Counted from the first letter of the stretch, positions 15,796 through 25,423 are shown. The stretch: DNA of 56,835 nucleotides from Snuella sedimenti (GCF_016428595.1 NZ_JAELVQ010000020.1:1-56835), one strand, 5' to 3'. The notes: a model not told the origin generated them from the sequence alone. Translations and numbers: made by a program.

Positions 15796-17412
15796 ATGGT
15801 GAATTACAATCAAACTACGAAAACGATTTCGTTGGATGGATATGGTATTAAAAACGCAAAAATAAACTATCAGCTGTCTCCTGAACAACTTCATGAGATC
15901 ACGATCGAAAAAGGACAGGGTGTTGAAGCCTCTTCCGGAGCGTTAGCAGTTAATACCGGTGAGTTTACGGGGCGATCTCCCAAAGATCGATTTATAGTTA
16001 AAGACGATATTACTAAAGATCGTGTTTGGTGGGGTGATATTAATATTCCTTTTGATGCCGATACGTTTGACGCTTTGTATAATAAAGTTGTGGCGTATTT
16101 ATCGGATAAAGAGGTTTTTGTTAGGGACAGTTATGCCTGTGCAGACCCCAATTACAAATTGAATATTCGTGTTATTAATGAATATCCTTGGAGTAACTTG
16201 TTTGCCTATAACATGTTTTTGCGACCAACGGAAGCCGAATTAGAGGACTTTACGCCAGAATGGACTGTTGTTAATGCGCCTGGGTTTATGGCTAATCCAG
16301 ATGAAGATGGCACGCGCCAGCATAACTTTGCGATTTTGAATTTCACCAAAAAGATAGCTTTGATTGGCGGAACTGGCTATACAGGAGAAATTAAGAAAGG
16401 TATTTTTTCGGCACTCAATTTTATATTGCCTGTATTTAAAAACACCTTACCCATGCATTGTAGTGCCAATGTGGGAGCCGAAGGTGATACCGCTATTTTT
16501 TTTGGTTTATCCGGTACAGGAAAAACAACTTTATCTACCGATCCTAACAGAAGTTTAATAGGAGACGACGAACATGGGTGGACTAATGAAAATACCGTGT
16601 TTAATTTTGAAGGCGGTTGTTATGCTAAGGTTATAAACCTATCGCGAGACAACGAACCAGAAATCTATGATGCTATTAAGCAAGGCGCAATTCTTGAGAA
16701 CGTTGTTTTGGACGCTAATGGGCATGTTGATTTTAAAGATACTTCCATTACCCAAAATACGCGGGTAAGTTATCCTATCCATCATATTGAGAATATCCAA
16801 CAACCATCCATAGGTAAGAATCCAAAGCACATCTTCTTTTTAACGGCTGATGCTTTTGGGGTTATACCACCAATATCTAAATTAACGCCAAGTCAGGCAG
16901 CCTACCATTTTATTTCAGGTTACACTGCAAAAGTAGCAGGAACAGAAGCAGGTGTGGTTGAACCGGTACCTTCATTTTCGGCCTGTTTTGGAGCGCCTTT
17001 TATGCCGTTGCATCCAGCAAAATATGCCGAAATGTTAAGCAATAAAATGATTGAGGCCGGTGTAAACGTATGGCTGGTTAATACAGGTTGGACCGGAGGG
17101 CCTTACGGTGTTGGGAAGCGCATGGAATTAAAATATACCCGCGCTATGATCAATGCGGTATTGAATGGTGACTTGGGTTTGTACAATTACGATGATTACC
17201 ATATACACTCTGTGTTTGGCGTTGCACAGCCCAGAACATGCCCAGGGGTGCCGACACGAGTTTTAAGTCCTCGTGCCACTTGGAATGATGATGAAGCTTA
17301 TTATAAAATGGCCTTTAAATTAACCAATGCTTTTCGTGAAAACTTTAAAAAGTTTGAAGCCTATTGCAGTGAAGAAATCCGTCGTGGTGGCCCGCAACGT
17401 TATGCCTTTTAA
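15796..17412 (+). CDS. pckA: Phosphoenolpyruvate carboxykinase (ATP)
   Basis: The 538-residue protein converts oxaloacetate plus ATP to PEP, CO2 and ADP, the first committed step of gluconeogenesis. Diagnostic segments are GEFTGRSPKDRFIV, the P-loop GLSGTGKTTLS (kinase-1a), LIGDDEHGW (kinase-2, metal binding), the adenine-binding TAKVAGTEAGV, and NTGWTGGPYGVGKRM. Length matches the ATP-dependent class. A strong bidirectional hairpin follows at 17417. Confidence 0.96.
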   Translation: MVNYNQTTKTISLDGYGIKNAKINYQLSPEQLHEITIEKGQGVEASSGALAVNTGEFTGRSPKDRFIVKDDITKDRVWWGDINIPFDADTFDALYNKVVAYLSDKEVFVRDSYACADPNYKLNIRVINEYPWSNLFAYNMFLRPTEAELEDFTPEWTVVNAPGFMANPDEDGTRQHNFAILNFTKKIALIGGTGYTGEIKKGIFSALNFILPVFKNTLPMHCSANVGAEGDTAIFFGLSGTGKTTLSTDPNRSLIGDDEHGWTNENTVFNFEGGCYAKVINLSRDNEPEIYDAIKQGAILENVVLDANGHVDFKDTSITQNTRVSYPIHHIENIQQPSIGKNPKHIFFLTADAFGVIPPISKLTPSQAAYHFISGYTAKVAGTEAGVVEPVPSFSACFGAPFMPLHPAKYAEMLSNKMIEAGVNVWLVNTGWTGGPYGVGKRMELKYTRAMINAVLNGDLGLYNYDDYHIHSVFGVAQPRTCPGVPTRVLSPRATWNDDEAYYKMAFKLTNAFRENFKKFEAYCSEEIRRGGPQRYAF

Positions 17413-17416
17413 ATGT

Positions 17417-17451
17417 AAAAGCGCGATTTAAAAAATTAAATCGCGCTTTTT
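17417..17451. terminator. Bidirectional terminator between pckA and hemD-like gene
   Basis: AAAAGCGCGATTTA pairs perfectly with TAAATCGCGCTTTT over a 5-7 nt A-rich loop. T-runs follow on both strands, so it serves the convergent genes on either side. Confidence 0.85.
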
Positions 17452-17470
17452 ATATGAGTTTGTGGGATTG

Positions 17471-18220
17471 TTACCTCCCTTTGTTAGCTTTTTCAATATA
17501 TTTTTCCAGAGCCATGGTCATCGATGGTGTTTCAGGCGTTGGTGCTGCAATGTCAACACGCAATCCTTTTTCTTCAACGGCTTTAATGGTTGTATTTCCA
17601 AATACAGCAATGCGCGTATTATTTTGTTTAAAATCTGGAAAATTATGGAATAAAGATTCTATTCCGGAAGGGCTAAAAAATACCAAAACATCGTAATATA
17701 CGTCTGCTAAGTCAGAAAGGTCACTAATAACCGTTTTATAAAATGTAGCTTGCTTCCAATCAATGCCTAATGCGTTTAAGGTTTCTGGAACTTCAGGTTT
17801 TACTTTATCGGTATTTGGTAATAAGAATTTTTCGTCTTTGTATTTTTTGATTAATGGAGACAATTCGGAAAAGGTACGTTTGCCCACATAGATTTTACGT
17901 TTTCTATAAACCACATATTTTTGTAAGTAATAAGCAACAGCTTCCGACTGGCAAAAATATTTCATGGTATCCGGCACTTTAAATCGCATTTCTTCTGCTA
18001 CTCTAAAAAAGTGGTCTACAGCATTTCGGCTTGTTAGTATAATAGCAGTGTATTTAGTTAAGTCAACTTTTTGTTGCCTAATGTCTTTTGCAGAAACGCC
18101 TTCAACATGAATAAAAGGTCTGAAATCTATTTTTACTTTTTGTTTTTCTTGTAAATCGAAGTAAGGTGAGTTCTCTATTTTAGGTTCTGGTTGAGATACT
18201 AAAATTGTTTTTACTTTCAT
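17471..18220 (-). CDS. hemD: Uroporphyrinogen-III synthase family protein
   Basis: The 249-residue protein shows the two-lobed HemD pattern: KTILVSQPEP at the start, AIILTSRNAVDHFF around 75, and DVLVFFSPSGIESLF then IAVFGNTTIKAVEEKGLRVDIAAPTPETPSMTMAL at the end. HemD cyclises hydroxymethylbilane to uroporphyrinogen III in haem synthesis. Sequence identity in this family is always low, so the assignment rests on fold motifs. It follows a DUF4271 gene 23 bases upstream on the same strand, a pairing common in Flavobacteriaceae. Confidence 0.8.
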   Translation of the reverse strand: MKVKTILVSQPEPKIENSPYFDLQEKQKVKIDFRPFIHVEGVSAKDIRQQKVDLTKYTAIILTSRNAVDHFFRVAEEMRFKVPDTMKYFCQSEAVAYYLQKYVVYRKRKIYVGKRTFSELSPLIKKYKDEKFLLPNTDKVKPEVPETLNALGIDWKQATFYKTVISDLSDLADVYYDVLVFFSPSGIESLFHNFPDFKQNNTRIAVFGNTTIKAVEEKGLRVDIAAPTPETPSMTMALEKYIEKANKGR

Positions 18221-18243
18221 GAGTGCAAGTAGTTTGTTCTTTG

Positions 18244-18888
18244 TTAGGCAATAAACACCTTGTATAAAATAATATAAGGTGCAATTTCAAGTGCGCAAAG
18301 ATACAAAATAAAATAAAAAAAGTTGTGTTTTATTAAACTTTGATACGATTTAAACGATGTCATTACCCCTAACAAATTTATAATTAATAGTATTATAACC
18401 ATTATATAAATATTGGTTAATGATGGGGGAATGGAATAAAGCAGTAGGGCGTTCATCGGAATTAGAAGTAGCCCCATAAAGTTTTTGTAACTAATCTTTT
18501 GAAACAAATAGGCGTCTATTATTTTATCGATATCAAAAAGACTGGCTATTAAACGCTCTATAAGTACTTTTATTAAAATTAGGGAACCAATCCCAATAAT
18601 TAATTTGATGATAATATTTATCGAGAGAATTTTTGTTTCCATTGTGTTTTGATAAATAATTGAACCAAAAACAGAAACCGACAGTATTAAGTTAACAAAC
18701 AGCAGGGCGTCAAAAGTATCCAGGAATTTTTGTTCCCTGCCATAAATTTTAAGGTACTTAAAGTTGCCTGCAATGGATATGAGATCATTAAAACGTTTAG
18801 AGGCTATGAGCTTAGCCAGGGTAACAAATATTAACCCTGTAACGATTAAAATGGTAAACAATTCGTTTGATGTGGTATCACGTAACAT
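18244..18888 (-). CDS. DUF4271 family integral membrane protein
   Basis: The 214-residue protein is strongly hydrophobic with about six or seven transmembrane segments. The mid-region YLFQKISYKNFMGLLLIPMNALLLYS and the C-terminal FILYLCALEIAPYIILYKVF are typical of DUF4271, a Bacteroidetes-specific family without known function. Its fixed position before the uroporphyrinogen-III synthase gene suggests co-expression, but no link to haem synthesis is demonstrated. Confidence 0.8.
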   Translation of the reverse strand: MLRDTTSNELFTILIVTGLIFVTLAKLIASKRFNDLISIAGNFKYLKIYGREQKFLDTFDALLFVNLILSVSVFGSIIYQNTMETKILSINIIIKLIIGIGSLILIKVLIERLIASLFDIDKIIDAYLFQKISYKNFMGLLLIPMNALLLYSIPPSLTNIYIMVIILLIINLLGVMTSFKSYQSLIKHNFFYFILYLCALEIAPYIILYKVFIA

Positions 18889-19060
18889 GTGGCAAAATTA
18901 TCGTAAAAATTTAAAAATGCCCTATAATTAATCAAGAGATCATTCAAAGTTGCCAGGAAATTAAGTTTTTTACCCATCCTTGTTCTTTAAATTTTTGTTG
19001 CAAGTCCATGATCGAATTTATAGGGGTCTTTTGTTTTTCGTTGATAGGTATTGTAATTTA

Positions 19061-19095
19061 TTTGCCAATGTGGATTATAAAAAAATGTACATTTG
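19061..19095 (+). promoter_or_regulatory. Promoter of the mannosyl synthase/dihydroorotase operon
   Basis: TTTG at 19061-19064 and TACATTTG at 19088-19095 are separated by 23 nt and match the Bacteroidetes consensus. The start would lie near 19102, leaving a leader of about 27 nt. Confidence 0.5.
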
Positions 19096-19128
19096 CCTAA
19101 AATTATACCATTTCAATTAGATTAGCGG

Positions 19129-19848
19129 ATGCAAGATACGGTTGTTATCATTCCAACATACAATGAAATAGAGAATATAGAAGCTATCATTAGAGCCGTG
19201 TTCTTTCAATCGAATGATGTGCATATCCTGATTGTTGATGATAATTCTCCCGACCTTACGGGTTTAAAGGTTAAGGAACTACAAAAAGAGTTTTCAAGCA
19301 GGTTGTTTTTAGAAAGCCGTAAAGAAAAGTCGGGATTAGGAACAGCTTACATTCATGGATTTAAATGGAGTCTCAACAAAAATTACGCTTATGTTTTTGA
19401 AATGGACGCCGATTTCTCGCATGACCCCAAAGACTTGGTTCGCTTGCATAAGGCTTGTGTTGATGGTGCCGATTTGTCTATTGGTTCAAGGTATATAACT
19501 GGAGTTAACGTGGTTAACTGGCCTATGAGCCGGGTTTTAATGTCCTATATGGCCTCAAAATATGTGAGACTTATTACAGGAATGAGTATTCATGACACAA
19601 CAGCTGGTTTTGTATGTTATAAACGGCATGTGTTGGAAGCCATAAATTTAAATAAAGTGAAGTTTGTAGGCTATGCGTTTCAAATAGAAATGAAGTTTAA
19701 AGCTTATTTAAAAAAGTTTAATATTGTGGAAGTGCCGGTTATTTTTACAGATCGGACAAAAGGAGAGTCCAAGTTGAGTTCCGGTATTATTTCTGAAGCT
19801 ATTTTTGGTGTTATTTCTATGAAATTAAAAAGTTTATTTAAAAGTTAG
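19129..19848 (+). CDS. Polyprenol monophosphomannose synthase-like GT2 glycosyltransferase
   Basis: The 239-residue enzyme has the GT2 fold of dolichol/polyprenol-phosphate mannose synthases: VIIPTYNEIENIEAII, the nucleotide-binding DDNSPD, the metal site EMDADFSHDP and SIGSRYITG, then TAGFVCYKR and VPVIFTDRTKGESKLS. It transfers a sugar from a nucleotide donor to a polyprenyl phosphate on the cytoplasmic face. There is no C-terminal membrane domain, so it is the short soluble form. It precedes dihydroorotase by 57 bases. Confidence 0.88.
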   Translation: MQDTVVIIPTYNEIENIEAIIRAVFFQSNDVHILIVDDNSPDLTGLKVKELQKEFSSRLFLESRKEKSGLGTAYIHGFKWSLNKNYAYVFEMDADFSHDPKDLVRLHKACVDGADLSIGSRYITGVNVVNWPMSRVLMSYMASKYVRLITGMSIHDTTAGFVCYKRHVLEAINLNKVKFVGYAFQIEMKFKAYLKKFNIVEVPVIFTDRTKGESKLSSGIISEAIFGVISMKLKSLFKS

Positions 19849-19905
19849 CCTATAAAACGGTATGGTAATTGGTTGAAAGGAACAAGGTAATTATTAAAGA
19901 AGAAG

Positions 19906-21252
19906 ATGAAACTAAAAACAACATTGATTAAAAACGCACACATTGTAAATGAAGGTTCCGTTTTTAAGGGGGATGTATTAATAGAAGATACCTATATAAA
20001 GGAAGTAAGTGAATCTATAAGTGCCAAATCGGCAGATGTACATGTAATAGATGCCGAAGGCAAGTATATTTTGCCGGGTGTTATAGACGATCAGGTGCAT
20101 TTTAGAGAACCGGGATTGACCCATAAGGCGACTATTGAAACCGAATCGAAAGCAGCCATCGCTGGCGGTATTACATCGTTTATAGAAATGCCTAACACCA
20201 ATCCACAAACAACAACCATAGATAAATTAGAAGAGAAGTTTGAAATAGCAGCACAAACATCATGGGCTAATTATTCCTTTATGTTTGGAGGAACTAATGA
20301 TAATCTAGATGAAATTTTAAAGGTAGATGCCAAGAATGTTGCTGCTTTAAAGCTGTTTTTGGGGTCGTCTACTGGGAATATGTTAGTTGATAATCCTGAG
20401 GTTTTGGAAAACATTTTTTCTAAAACCAATTTGCTGATTGCTGTACACTGTGAAGATGAAGCGACCATCAAGGTAAATTTTGAAGCCTATAAAGAAAAGT
20501 TTGGAGACGACATCCCCATTAAATACCATCCTAATATCAGGAGTGAAGAAGCTTGTTATTTGTCATCTTCAAAAGCGATTGAATTGGCCAAGAAAACGGG
20601 TGCCAGACTGCACGTTTTTCATTTGTCTACAGGGAAAGAAACCGGATTGTTCTCCAATAAGATCCCGTTAAAAGATAAAAAGATCACTGCTGAGGTTTGT
20701 GTGCACCATTTATGGTTTACAAACGATGACTATGACAATAAGGGAACACTAATAAAATGGAATCCGGCAGTAAAAACTAAAAACGACCGAGATGCCTTGT
20801 GGAAAGCTTTGCTGGATGATAAAATAGATGTTATAGCTACCGATCATGCACCACATACCATTGATGAAAAAAATAATGTTTATACCAAAGCACCTTCTGG
20901 AGGGCCTTTGGTTCAGCATGCGCTGCCCGCAATTTTGGAAATGTACCATAAAGGTAAAATTTCAATAGAAAAAATTGTTGAGAAGATGTGTCATAATCCT
21001 GCAATGTTGTTTGAAATTGAAAAGCGAGGATATATCAAAGAAGGTTACTTTGCCGATTTGGTAATGGTCGACTTAAACAATCCTTGGACTGTTAAAAAAG
21101 ATAATATTTTGTATAAATGTGGGTGGTCGCCGTTTGAAGGTACCACGTTCAAATCAAGAATAACACATACTTTTGTTAATGGTGGTTTGGTATATCAAAA
21201 TGCTAAATTTACAAATGTAAAGGCTGCTAAGCGATTAACTTTTAATAGATGA
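19906..21252 (+). CDS. pyrC: Dihydroorotase-like amidohydrolase
   Basis: The 448-residue amidohydrolase resembles type I dihydroorotase, which cyclises carbamoyl aspartate in pyrimidine synthesis. It has VIDDQVHFREPGLTHKATIETES, MPNTNPQT, IAVHCEDE, HVFHLSTGKE and VIATDHAPHT, supplying the usual later His and Asp ligands. The normal HxH metal motif of strand 1 reads QVH, so the first His is Gln. I believe this is shared by other Bacteroidetes dihydroorotases but cannot check. No pyrimidine gene is adjacent. The last four bases overlap the next start (ATGA). Confidence 0.85.
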   Translation: MKLKTTLIKNAHIVNEGSVFKGDVLIEDTYIKEVSESISAKSADVHVIDAEGKYILPGVIDDQVHFREPGLTHKATIETESKAAIAGGITSFIEMPNTNPQTTTIDKLEEKFEIAAQTSWANYSFMFGGTNDNLDEILKVDAKNVAALKLFLGSSTGNMLVDNPEVLENIFSKTNLLIAVHCEDEATIKVNFEAYKEKFGDDIPIKYHPNIRSEEACYLSSSKAIELAKKTGARLHVFHLSTGKETGLFSNKIPLKDKKITAEVCVHHLWFTNDDYDNKGTLIKWNPAVKTKNDRDALWKALLDDKIDVIATDHAPHTIDEKNNVYTKAPSGGPLVQHALPAILEMYHKGKISIEKIVEKMCHNPAMLFEIEKRGYIKEGYFADLVMVDLNNPWTVKKDNILYKCGWSPFEGTTFKSRITHTFVNGGLVYQNAKFTNVKAAKRLTFNR

Positions 21253-21746
21253 TTTTTAAGCGTGTAATATTATATCTGGGAATTGTGTTGTTTGTAACGG
21301 CATGCTACAAATATAAGGCTCCTAAAAAGCCTAAACATTTAATTTCTAAAGATAAAATGGTCAATATTCTTTTAGATCTTAAATTATTGTCTTCAACAAC
21401 CGGTAAGAATAAAAGAATATTAGACGAGAAAGGAGTTGACGCAGAGACCTATGTGTTTTCAAAATACAATATTGATAGCTTACAGTTTGCATTAAGCAAC
21501 GAATATTACACGTTTCACATTGAAGACTATGATGAGATTTATAAAAAATTAGAAGACAGTTTAGACATACTAAAGAAAGCATACGAGACACTATTAAAAG
21601 AAGAAACAGAGCGCGAACTTAAGGAGAAAAAAGCGAAGGATTCTATTGAGCGGGCAAAGAAAAAATTAAAGGATTCTACTGGAAATGATACTAAGAAGAA
21701 GCTAATTGAAAAAGAAGAAGAAGGCGTACTTATTGATCCCGTTTAA
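21249..21746 (+). CDS. DUF4296 domain lipoprotein
   Basis: The 165-residue protein has a lipoprotein signal (VLFVTAC, Cys near residue 19) followed by PKKPKHLISKDKMVNILLDLKLLSS, the DUF4296 signature, and FSKYNIDSLQFALSNEYYTFHIEDYDEIYKKLEDSLD. The C-terminal 60 residues are a Lys/Glu-rich helix, probably a coiled coil. The start overlaps dihydroorotase by four bases, indicating translational coupling. Function unknown; restricted to Bacteroidetes as far as I know. Confidence 0.82.
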   Translation: MIFKRVILYLGIVLFVTACYKYKAPKKPKHLISKDKMVNILLDLKLLSSTTGKNKRILDEKGVDAETYVFSKYNIDSLQFALSNEYYTFHIEDYDEIYKKLEDSLDILKKAYETLLKEETERELKEKKAKDSIERAKKKLKDSTGNDTKKKLIEKEEEGVLIDPV

Positions 21747-22740
21747 GGAATTTGTCGCCAACTTCAAAAATGCACTCATTTATAGGTTTGAAATTATAAT
21801 TTAAGGCAGTTTTGATTTTTTCACTGCTATAGTGTTTTTCCGATTGTAAGGATGTAGCCAACTGTTTGGTTAGTAATCTTCGTTTTCCAGTCAGCTTGTT
21901 TTTTAACCAATCTAAACGCCATATCAAACTTAATAGCAGGGGTGATGCTTGTCTTAGTGGTTTTTTGGCATTGACAGATTGTGCCAAGGATTGCAAGAAA
22001 TCTTTGTAGGCCCACGTCTCAGCTATTAGGATGAAGCGTTCGTTTACTATGGGACTGTTTAGAAGTGTTGTCATAATGGAAACAACATCTTCAATGGCGA
22101 TAAGTCCAATATCCCCAGAAGTGTAATATTTAAAACCTTTACTTGCCTTTTTAAACAAACTACCACTGCCATAGTGCCAAATACCAGCCCCTAAAATAAC
22201 GCCTGGATTAACAATAATGGCATTTAAGCCTTCCTGCGTTGCACGCCAAACTTCCATTTCGGCTCCGTATTTTGTTATGGCATATACACTATTGTCTGCT
22301 TCAGGGTTCCAATTCGTATCTTCAGTAATAGGGGTGTTGTTAGTCGAGTTGCCTATGGTCGCAATGGAGCTAACATAACAAAGTTTCTTGATATTATATG
22401 ATATACAAAGATTCACAACATTAGCGGTGCCTTCAATATTTATTTTTCTTAACAATTGGTATTTGTCAGGTTCAAAAGAAACAAAAGCAGCACAATGATA
22501 TACATAAGTAATACCAATCATAGCATCAGATAGTCGGTCGATATCCAAAATATCCGCTTTTACCCAATCAATAGCATCAAAAAGAGCATGGTGATTTTGG
22601 GTATACGTAGAAAAAATATGTTTTACATTGGTTAGTTTTTGTTCATTTCTATAAATGGCTCGTACTTTTTCGTTGTTACTTACAAGTTTATAAAGCAAAT
22701 GCGAACCTACTAAACCAGTACTTCCTGTTACTAAAATCAT
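21730..22740 (-). CDS. NAD(P)-dependent epimerase/dehydratase-family protein
   Basis: The 336-residue protein is an extended short-chain dehydrogenase. It has MILVTGSTGLVGSHL for dinucleotide binding, CYVSSIATIG and the active-site YAITKYGAEMEVW (Tyr-x3-Lys), then NPGVILGAGIW. The relation to dihydroflavonol-reductase-like and 3-beta-HSD-like enzymes is general; the substrate is not predictable. Its end overlaps the DUF4296 gene by 17 bases in the convergent direction. Confidence 0.82.
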   Translation of the reverse strand: MILVTGSTGLVGSHLLYKLVSNNEKVRAIYRNEQKLTNVKHIFSTYTQNHHALFDAIDWVKADILDIDRLSDAMIGITYVYHCAAFVSFEPDKYQLLRKINIEGTANVVNLCISYNIKKLCYVSSIATIGNSTNNTPITEDTNWNPEADNSVYAITKYGAEMEVWRATQEGLNAIIVNPGVILGAGIWHYGSGSLFKKASKGFKYYTSGDIGLIAIEDVVSIMTTLLNSPIVNERFILIAETWAYKDFLQSLAQSVNAKKPLRQASPLLLSLIWRLDWLKNKLTGKRRLLTKQLATSLQSEKHYSSEKIKTALNYNFKPINECIFEVGDKFLKRDQ

Positions 22741-22793
22741 GCAACTAAAGTAAAGAATTATTCATAATGCATGAGTAATTATACATTGATTTT

Positions 22794-22801
22794 TATCTTT
22801 G
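22794..22801 (+). promoter_or_regulatory. Possible -7 box upstream of tyrS
   Basis: TATCTTTG matches TANNTTTG 120 bases before tyrS. A -33 TTG at suitable spacing is not evident. The resulting leader would hold two palindromes at 22812-22850. Confidence 0.3.
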
Positions 22802-22811
22802 CCAAAGTTTA

Positions 22812-22850
22812 CTCGATAATCGAGATTTAAACGTTCTGAGGCTTGCCTCA
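22812..22850 (+). repeat. Paired palindromes in the tyrS leader region
   Basis: CTCGAT-A-ATCGAG (22812-22824) and TGAGGC-TT-GCCTCA (22837-22850) sit 12 nt apart. Both can form short hairpins. They may be part of an intergenic repeat or a leader structure; no T-box or known riboswitch pattern is recognisable. Confidence 0.45.
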
Positions 22851-22920
22851 AAATTAAAATGTTTTTCTATAAATACCTTGTGGGATTACCTAGGGTAGTT
22901 TACTTAAAATTATATAGCTG

Positions 22921-24213
22921 ATGAAGAATTTTGTTGAAGAATTAACATGGAGGGGCATGATACAAGATAGTATGCCTGGTACCGAAGAGCATTTGCTGGA
23001 AACGATGCGTATGGCTTATGTTGGTATTGATCCTACGGCCGACTCGTTGCATATTGGGCATTTGGTAGGCGTTATGGGGCTTAAACATTTTCAATTATCA
23101 GGGCATAAGCCAGTGGCACTTGTAGGGGGGGCTACCGGTATGATTGGTGATCCTTCGGGGAAATCGGCAGAACGCAATTTACTTAATGAAGAAACGCTAT
23201 TACATAATCAAAATGCTATTAAAGCACAATTGGCACGTTTTTTAGACTTTGATAGTGATGCCGAAAATGCAGCCGTTATAGTGAACAACTACGACTGGAT
23301 GAAAGCATTTTCATTTTTGGAGTTTATCCGTGATGTCGGAAAACATATTACGGTAAACTATATGATGGCAAAAGATTCCGTTAAAAAACGTCTGTCTTCC
23401 GAGTCTTCAGTGGGTATGAGTTTTACAGAATTTACCTATCAGTTGGTGCAAGGTTACGATTTTTTGCATTTATATAGAGATAAGCAGTGTACGCTTCAAA
23501 TGGGAGGTAGTGACCAATGGGGGAATATAACCACTGGCACAGAGCTCATTCGCCGTATTGATGCCGGAAAAGGCTATGCTTTAACTTGGCCATTAATAAC
23601 AAAGGCCGATGGAACAAAGTTTGGTAAGACCGAAGGAGGAAATATATGGTTGGATGCCGAAAGGACATCTCCTTACAAATTCTACCAGTATTGGTTGAAT
23701 ACAAGCGATATCGATGCCGAGAAGTATATTAAAATATTTACCTTTTTAACAAGGTCGGAAATAGAAGCCTTAGTTTTAGAGCATCGAGAAGCACCACATT
23801 TACGAGCTTTACAAAAGCGATTGGCTGAAGAAATAACAACAATGGTACACTCTAAGGAAGATTTAGAGAATGCCATAAGGGCAAGTGAAATTCTTTTTGG
23901 AAAATCGACTAGTGAAGATTTAAGACTACTAGACGAAAAAACCTTTCTAGACGTGTTTGAGGGTGTGCCCCAAACGGAGATTGCAAAGTCCGAAGTAGAA
24001 TCTGGTTTAGATATTATTGGGGCTTTGGCCGAAAAGGGTGGTTTTTTGAAATCTAATGGTGAAGCACGACGCGCTTTAAAGGAAAATTCTATTTCTGTAA
24101 ACAAAGAAAAGGTAAAAGAAGGTTATAGTATAACTGTTAACGATCTAATCAATAACAAGTTTGTGTTGCTACAGCGCGGTAAGAAAAATTATTTCGTATT
24201 ACGAACCATATAA
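22921..24213 (+). CDS. tyrS: Tyrosine--tRNA ligase
   Basis: The 430-residue class I synthetase has the HIGH motif in [13 protein letters not shown], the tyrosine-binding [13 protein letters not shown] and [12 protein letters not shown], and a KMSKS-type loop KFGKTEGG. The C-terminal S4-like RNA-binding domain is present ([21 protein letters not shown] ... [14 protein letters not shown]). Length and layout fit the bacterial TyrRS clade with an S4 tail. It charges tRNA-Tyr. Confidence 0.95.
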   Translation: MKNFVEELTWRGMIQDSMPGTEEHLLETMRMAYVGIDPTADSLHIGHLVGVMGLKHFQLSGHKPVALVGGATGMIGDPSGKSAERNLLNEETLLHNQNAIKAQLARFLDFDSDAENAAVIVNNYDWMKAFSFLEFIRDVGKHITVNYMMAKDSVKKRLSSESSVGMSFTEFTYQLVQGYDFLHLYRDKQCTLQMGGSDQWGNITTGTELIRRIDAGKGYALTWPLITKADGTKFGKTEGGNIWLDAERTSPYKFYQYWLNTSDIDAEKYIKIFTFLTRSEIEALVLEHREAPHLRALQKRLAEEITTMVHSKEDLENAIRASEILFGKSTSEDLRLLDEKTFLDVFEGVPQTEIAKSEVESGLDIIGALAEKGGFLKSNGEARRALKENSISVNKEKVKEGYSITVNDLINNKFVLLQRGKKNYFVLRTI

Positions 24214-24251
24214 TACCAATTCAACTTTAAAGTCGAATTGGTATAAAAGAA

Positions 24252-24280
24252 ATAGGCCTGATCAAAAAAATCAGGCCTAT
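24252..24280. terminator. Hairpin between convergent tyrS and LuxE-like genes
   Basis: ATAGGCCTGAT pairs perfectly with ATCAGGCCTAT over a 7-nt loop. On the minus strand it is followed by TTTCTTTT, so it could terminate the LuxE-like gene about 115 bases downstream of its stop. Another perfect inverted repeat, ATACCAATTC/GAATTGGTAT (24213-24244), lies just before it but lacks a T-run. Confidence 0.5.
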
Positions 24281-24395
24281 AGCTTAACCAACCAACTAAA
24301 AATAAAAATCAAATTTTTCTTTTTATAGCATAAGGTTGGTCGTAAATGTTTTGAAAACCTAACAAAAGAGTTGATTTATTTTTTGGTCAAGTTGT

Positions 24396-25376
24396 TTAAA
24401 GCACCATCAAATTACAACCACGAATGTCTGAGTTGTCAAAACGGCCTATTACTTCGAAACTTCCATCTTCGTAACTACGCCCCAAATCTTGGGTTGCAAT
24501 AAAAGAGCAGGAGTTAATATTGGCAAGATCAATAACATTTATGCCACCGGTCTTACCAAAATCTTGAATGCTCAATGGGTCTTCAGTTTCACGTGTTAAA
24601 ATACGCATCCAGGGCGGACAATTAAATAAACCATTACCTTTAGAATATCCTTGGCTTAACAGTTCGGTCATGCCATATTCGCTATGTATTGTATTAACAC
24701 CAAAACCTGATTTAAGAATATCGTGTAGTTCTTCTCGAATTAATTCTTTTCTGCGCCCTTTCATGCCTCCAGTTTCCATAACGATTGTATGTTTAAGGTT
24801 GAACTGATGGGCTTCAATCAAGTCTAAAAGAGCAAAGGAAACGCCAATGAGAAGTGTTTTCCTTCCTTGTGCTTCTAGTGTCTTAATTGTTTGTATTAAT
24901 TCTGGGATATTATTTAAATAAAAGCCGCTTTCTTTATGACCTGATCTAGTAATCAAGTCGCTAACCATATATATTAAAGAAGAGCCTTCGCGTTCAAAAT
25001 AAGAAGGGAGTAAGGCTAGGGTCACATATTCCTCTATGCCTCCGTAAAATTGTTGAAACCCTTTGGAAAAACTCTCTTTATAAACACTTAAATCTGTTAC
25101 ATGGTGCTTGCTTACTTTACTCCCGGTTGTCCCTGAGCTTGTAAATATAGATTGGGTGGCAGCTTGTTTGCTTATTATGGTATGTGTTTTAAAGAAATGT
25201 ATTGGTAAAAATGGGATATCCTGAATTGTCTTTATGTCTGCTGGGTGTTTGAATAGCAAATCACAAAACGAACGGTATACTTTGTTATGGTTAAACTGAA
25301 AGTTGAAAACTTGTAAAGCACACGTTTCAAAATCAGTTTCAGATTTTATGCTAAAAATGTTTTTTAGGTCTATCAT
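24396..25376 (-). CDS. LuxE-type acyl-protein synthetase/acyltransferase family protein
   Basis: The 326-residue protein belongs to the ANL-related LuxE family. It contains IPFLPIHFFKTH, the phosphate-binding IFTSSGTTGSKVSKH, LPSYFEREGSSLIYMVSDLI, METGGMKGRRKELIREEL and HSEYGMTELLSQGYS. LuxE proteins activate fatty acids on an internal Cys in luminous bacteria; the stand-alone Bacteroidetes members lack the lux operon and their role is unknown. Cytoplasmic. It lies apart from neighbours by over 90 bases on either side. Confidence 0.8.
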   Translation of the reverse strand: MIDLKNIFSIKSETDFETCALQVFNFQFNHNKVYRSFCDLLFKHPADIKTIQDIPFLPIHFFKTHTIISKQAATQSIFTSSGTTGSKVSKHHVTDLSVYKESFSKGFQQFYGGIEEYVTLALLPSYFEREGSSLIYMVSDLITRSGHKESGFYLNNIPELIQTIKTLEAQGRKTLLIGVSFALLDLIEAHQFNLKHTIVMETGGMKGRRKELIREELHDILKSGFGVNTIHSEYGMTELLSQGYSKGNGLFNCPPWMRILTRETEDPLSIQDFGKTGGINVIDLANINSCSFIATQDLGRSYEDGSFEVIGRFDNSDIRGCNLMVL

Positions 25377-25423
25377 TAAAAAACAAATAGGTGTATTGTA
25401 ATGTTATACAAAAGTATATAAAA

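Noticed and set aside
24213-24244. Perfect inverted repeat ATACCAATTC/GAATTGGTAT as tyrS terminator
   Set aside because: No T-run follows on the plus strand, so I list it only as an inverted repeat beside the next hairpin.
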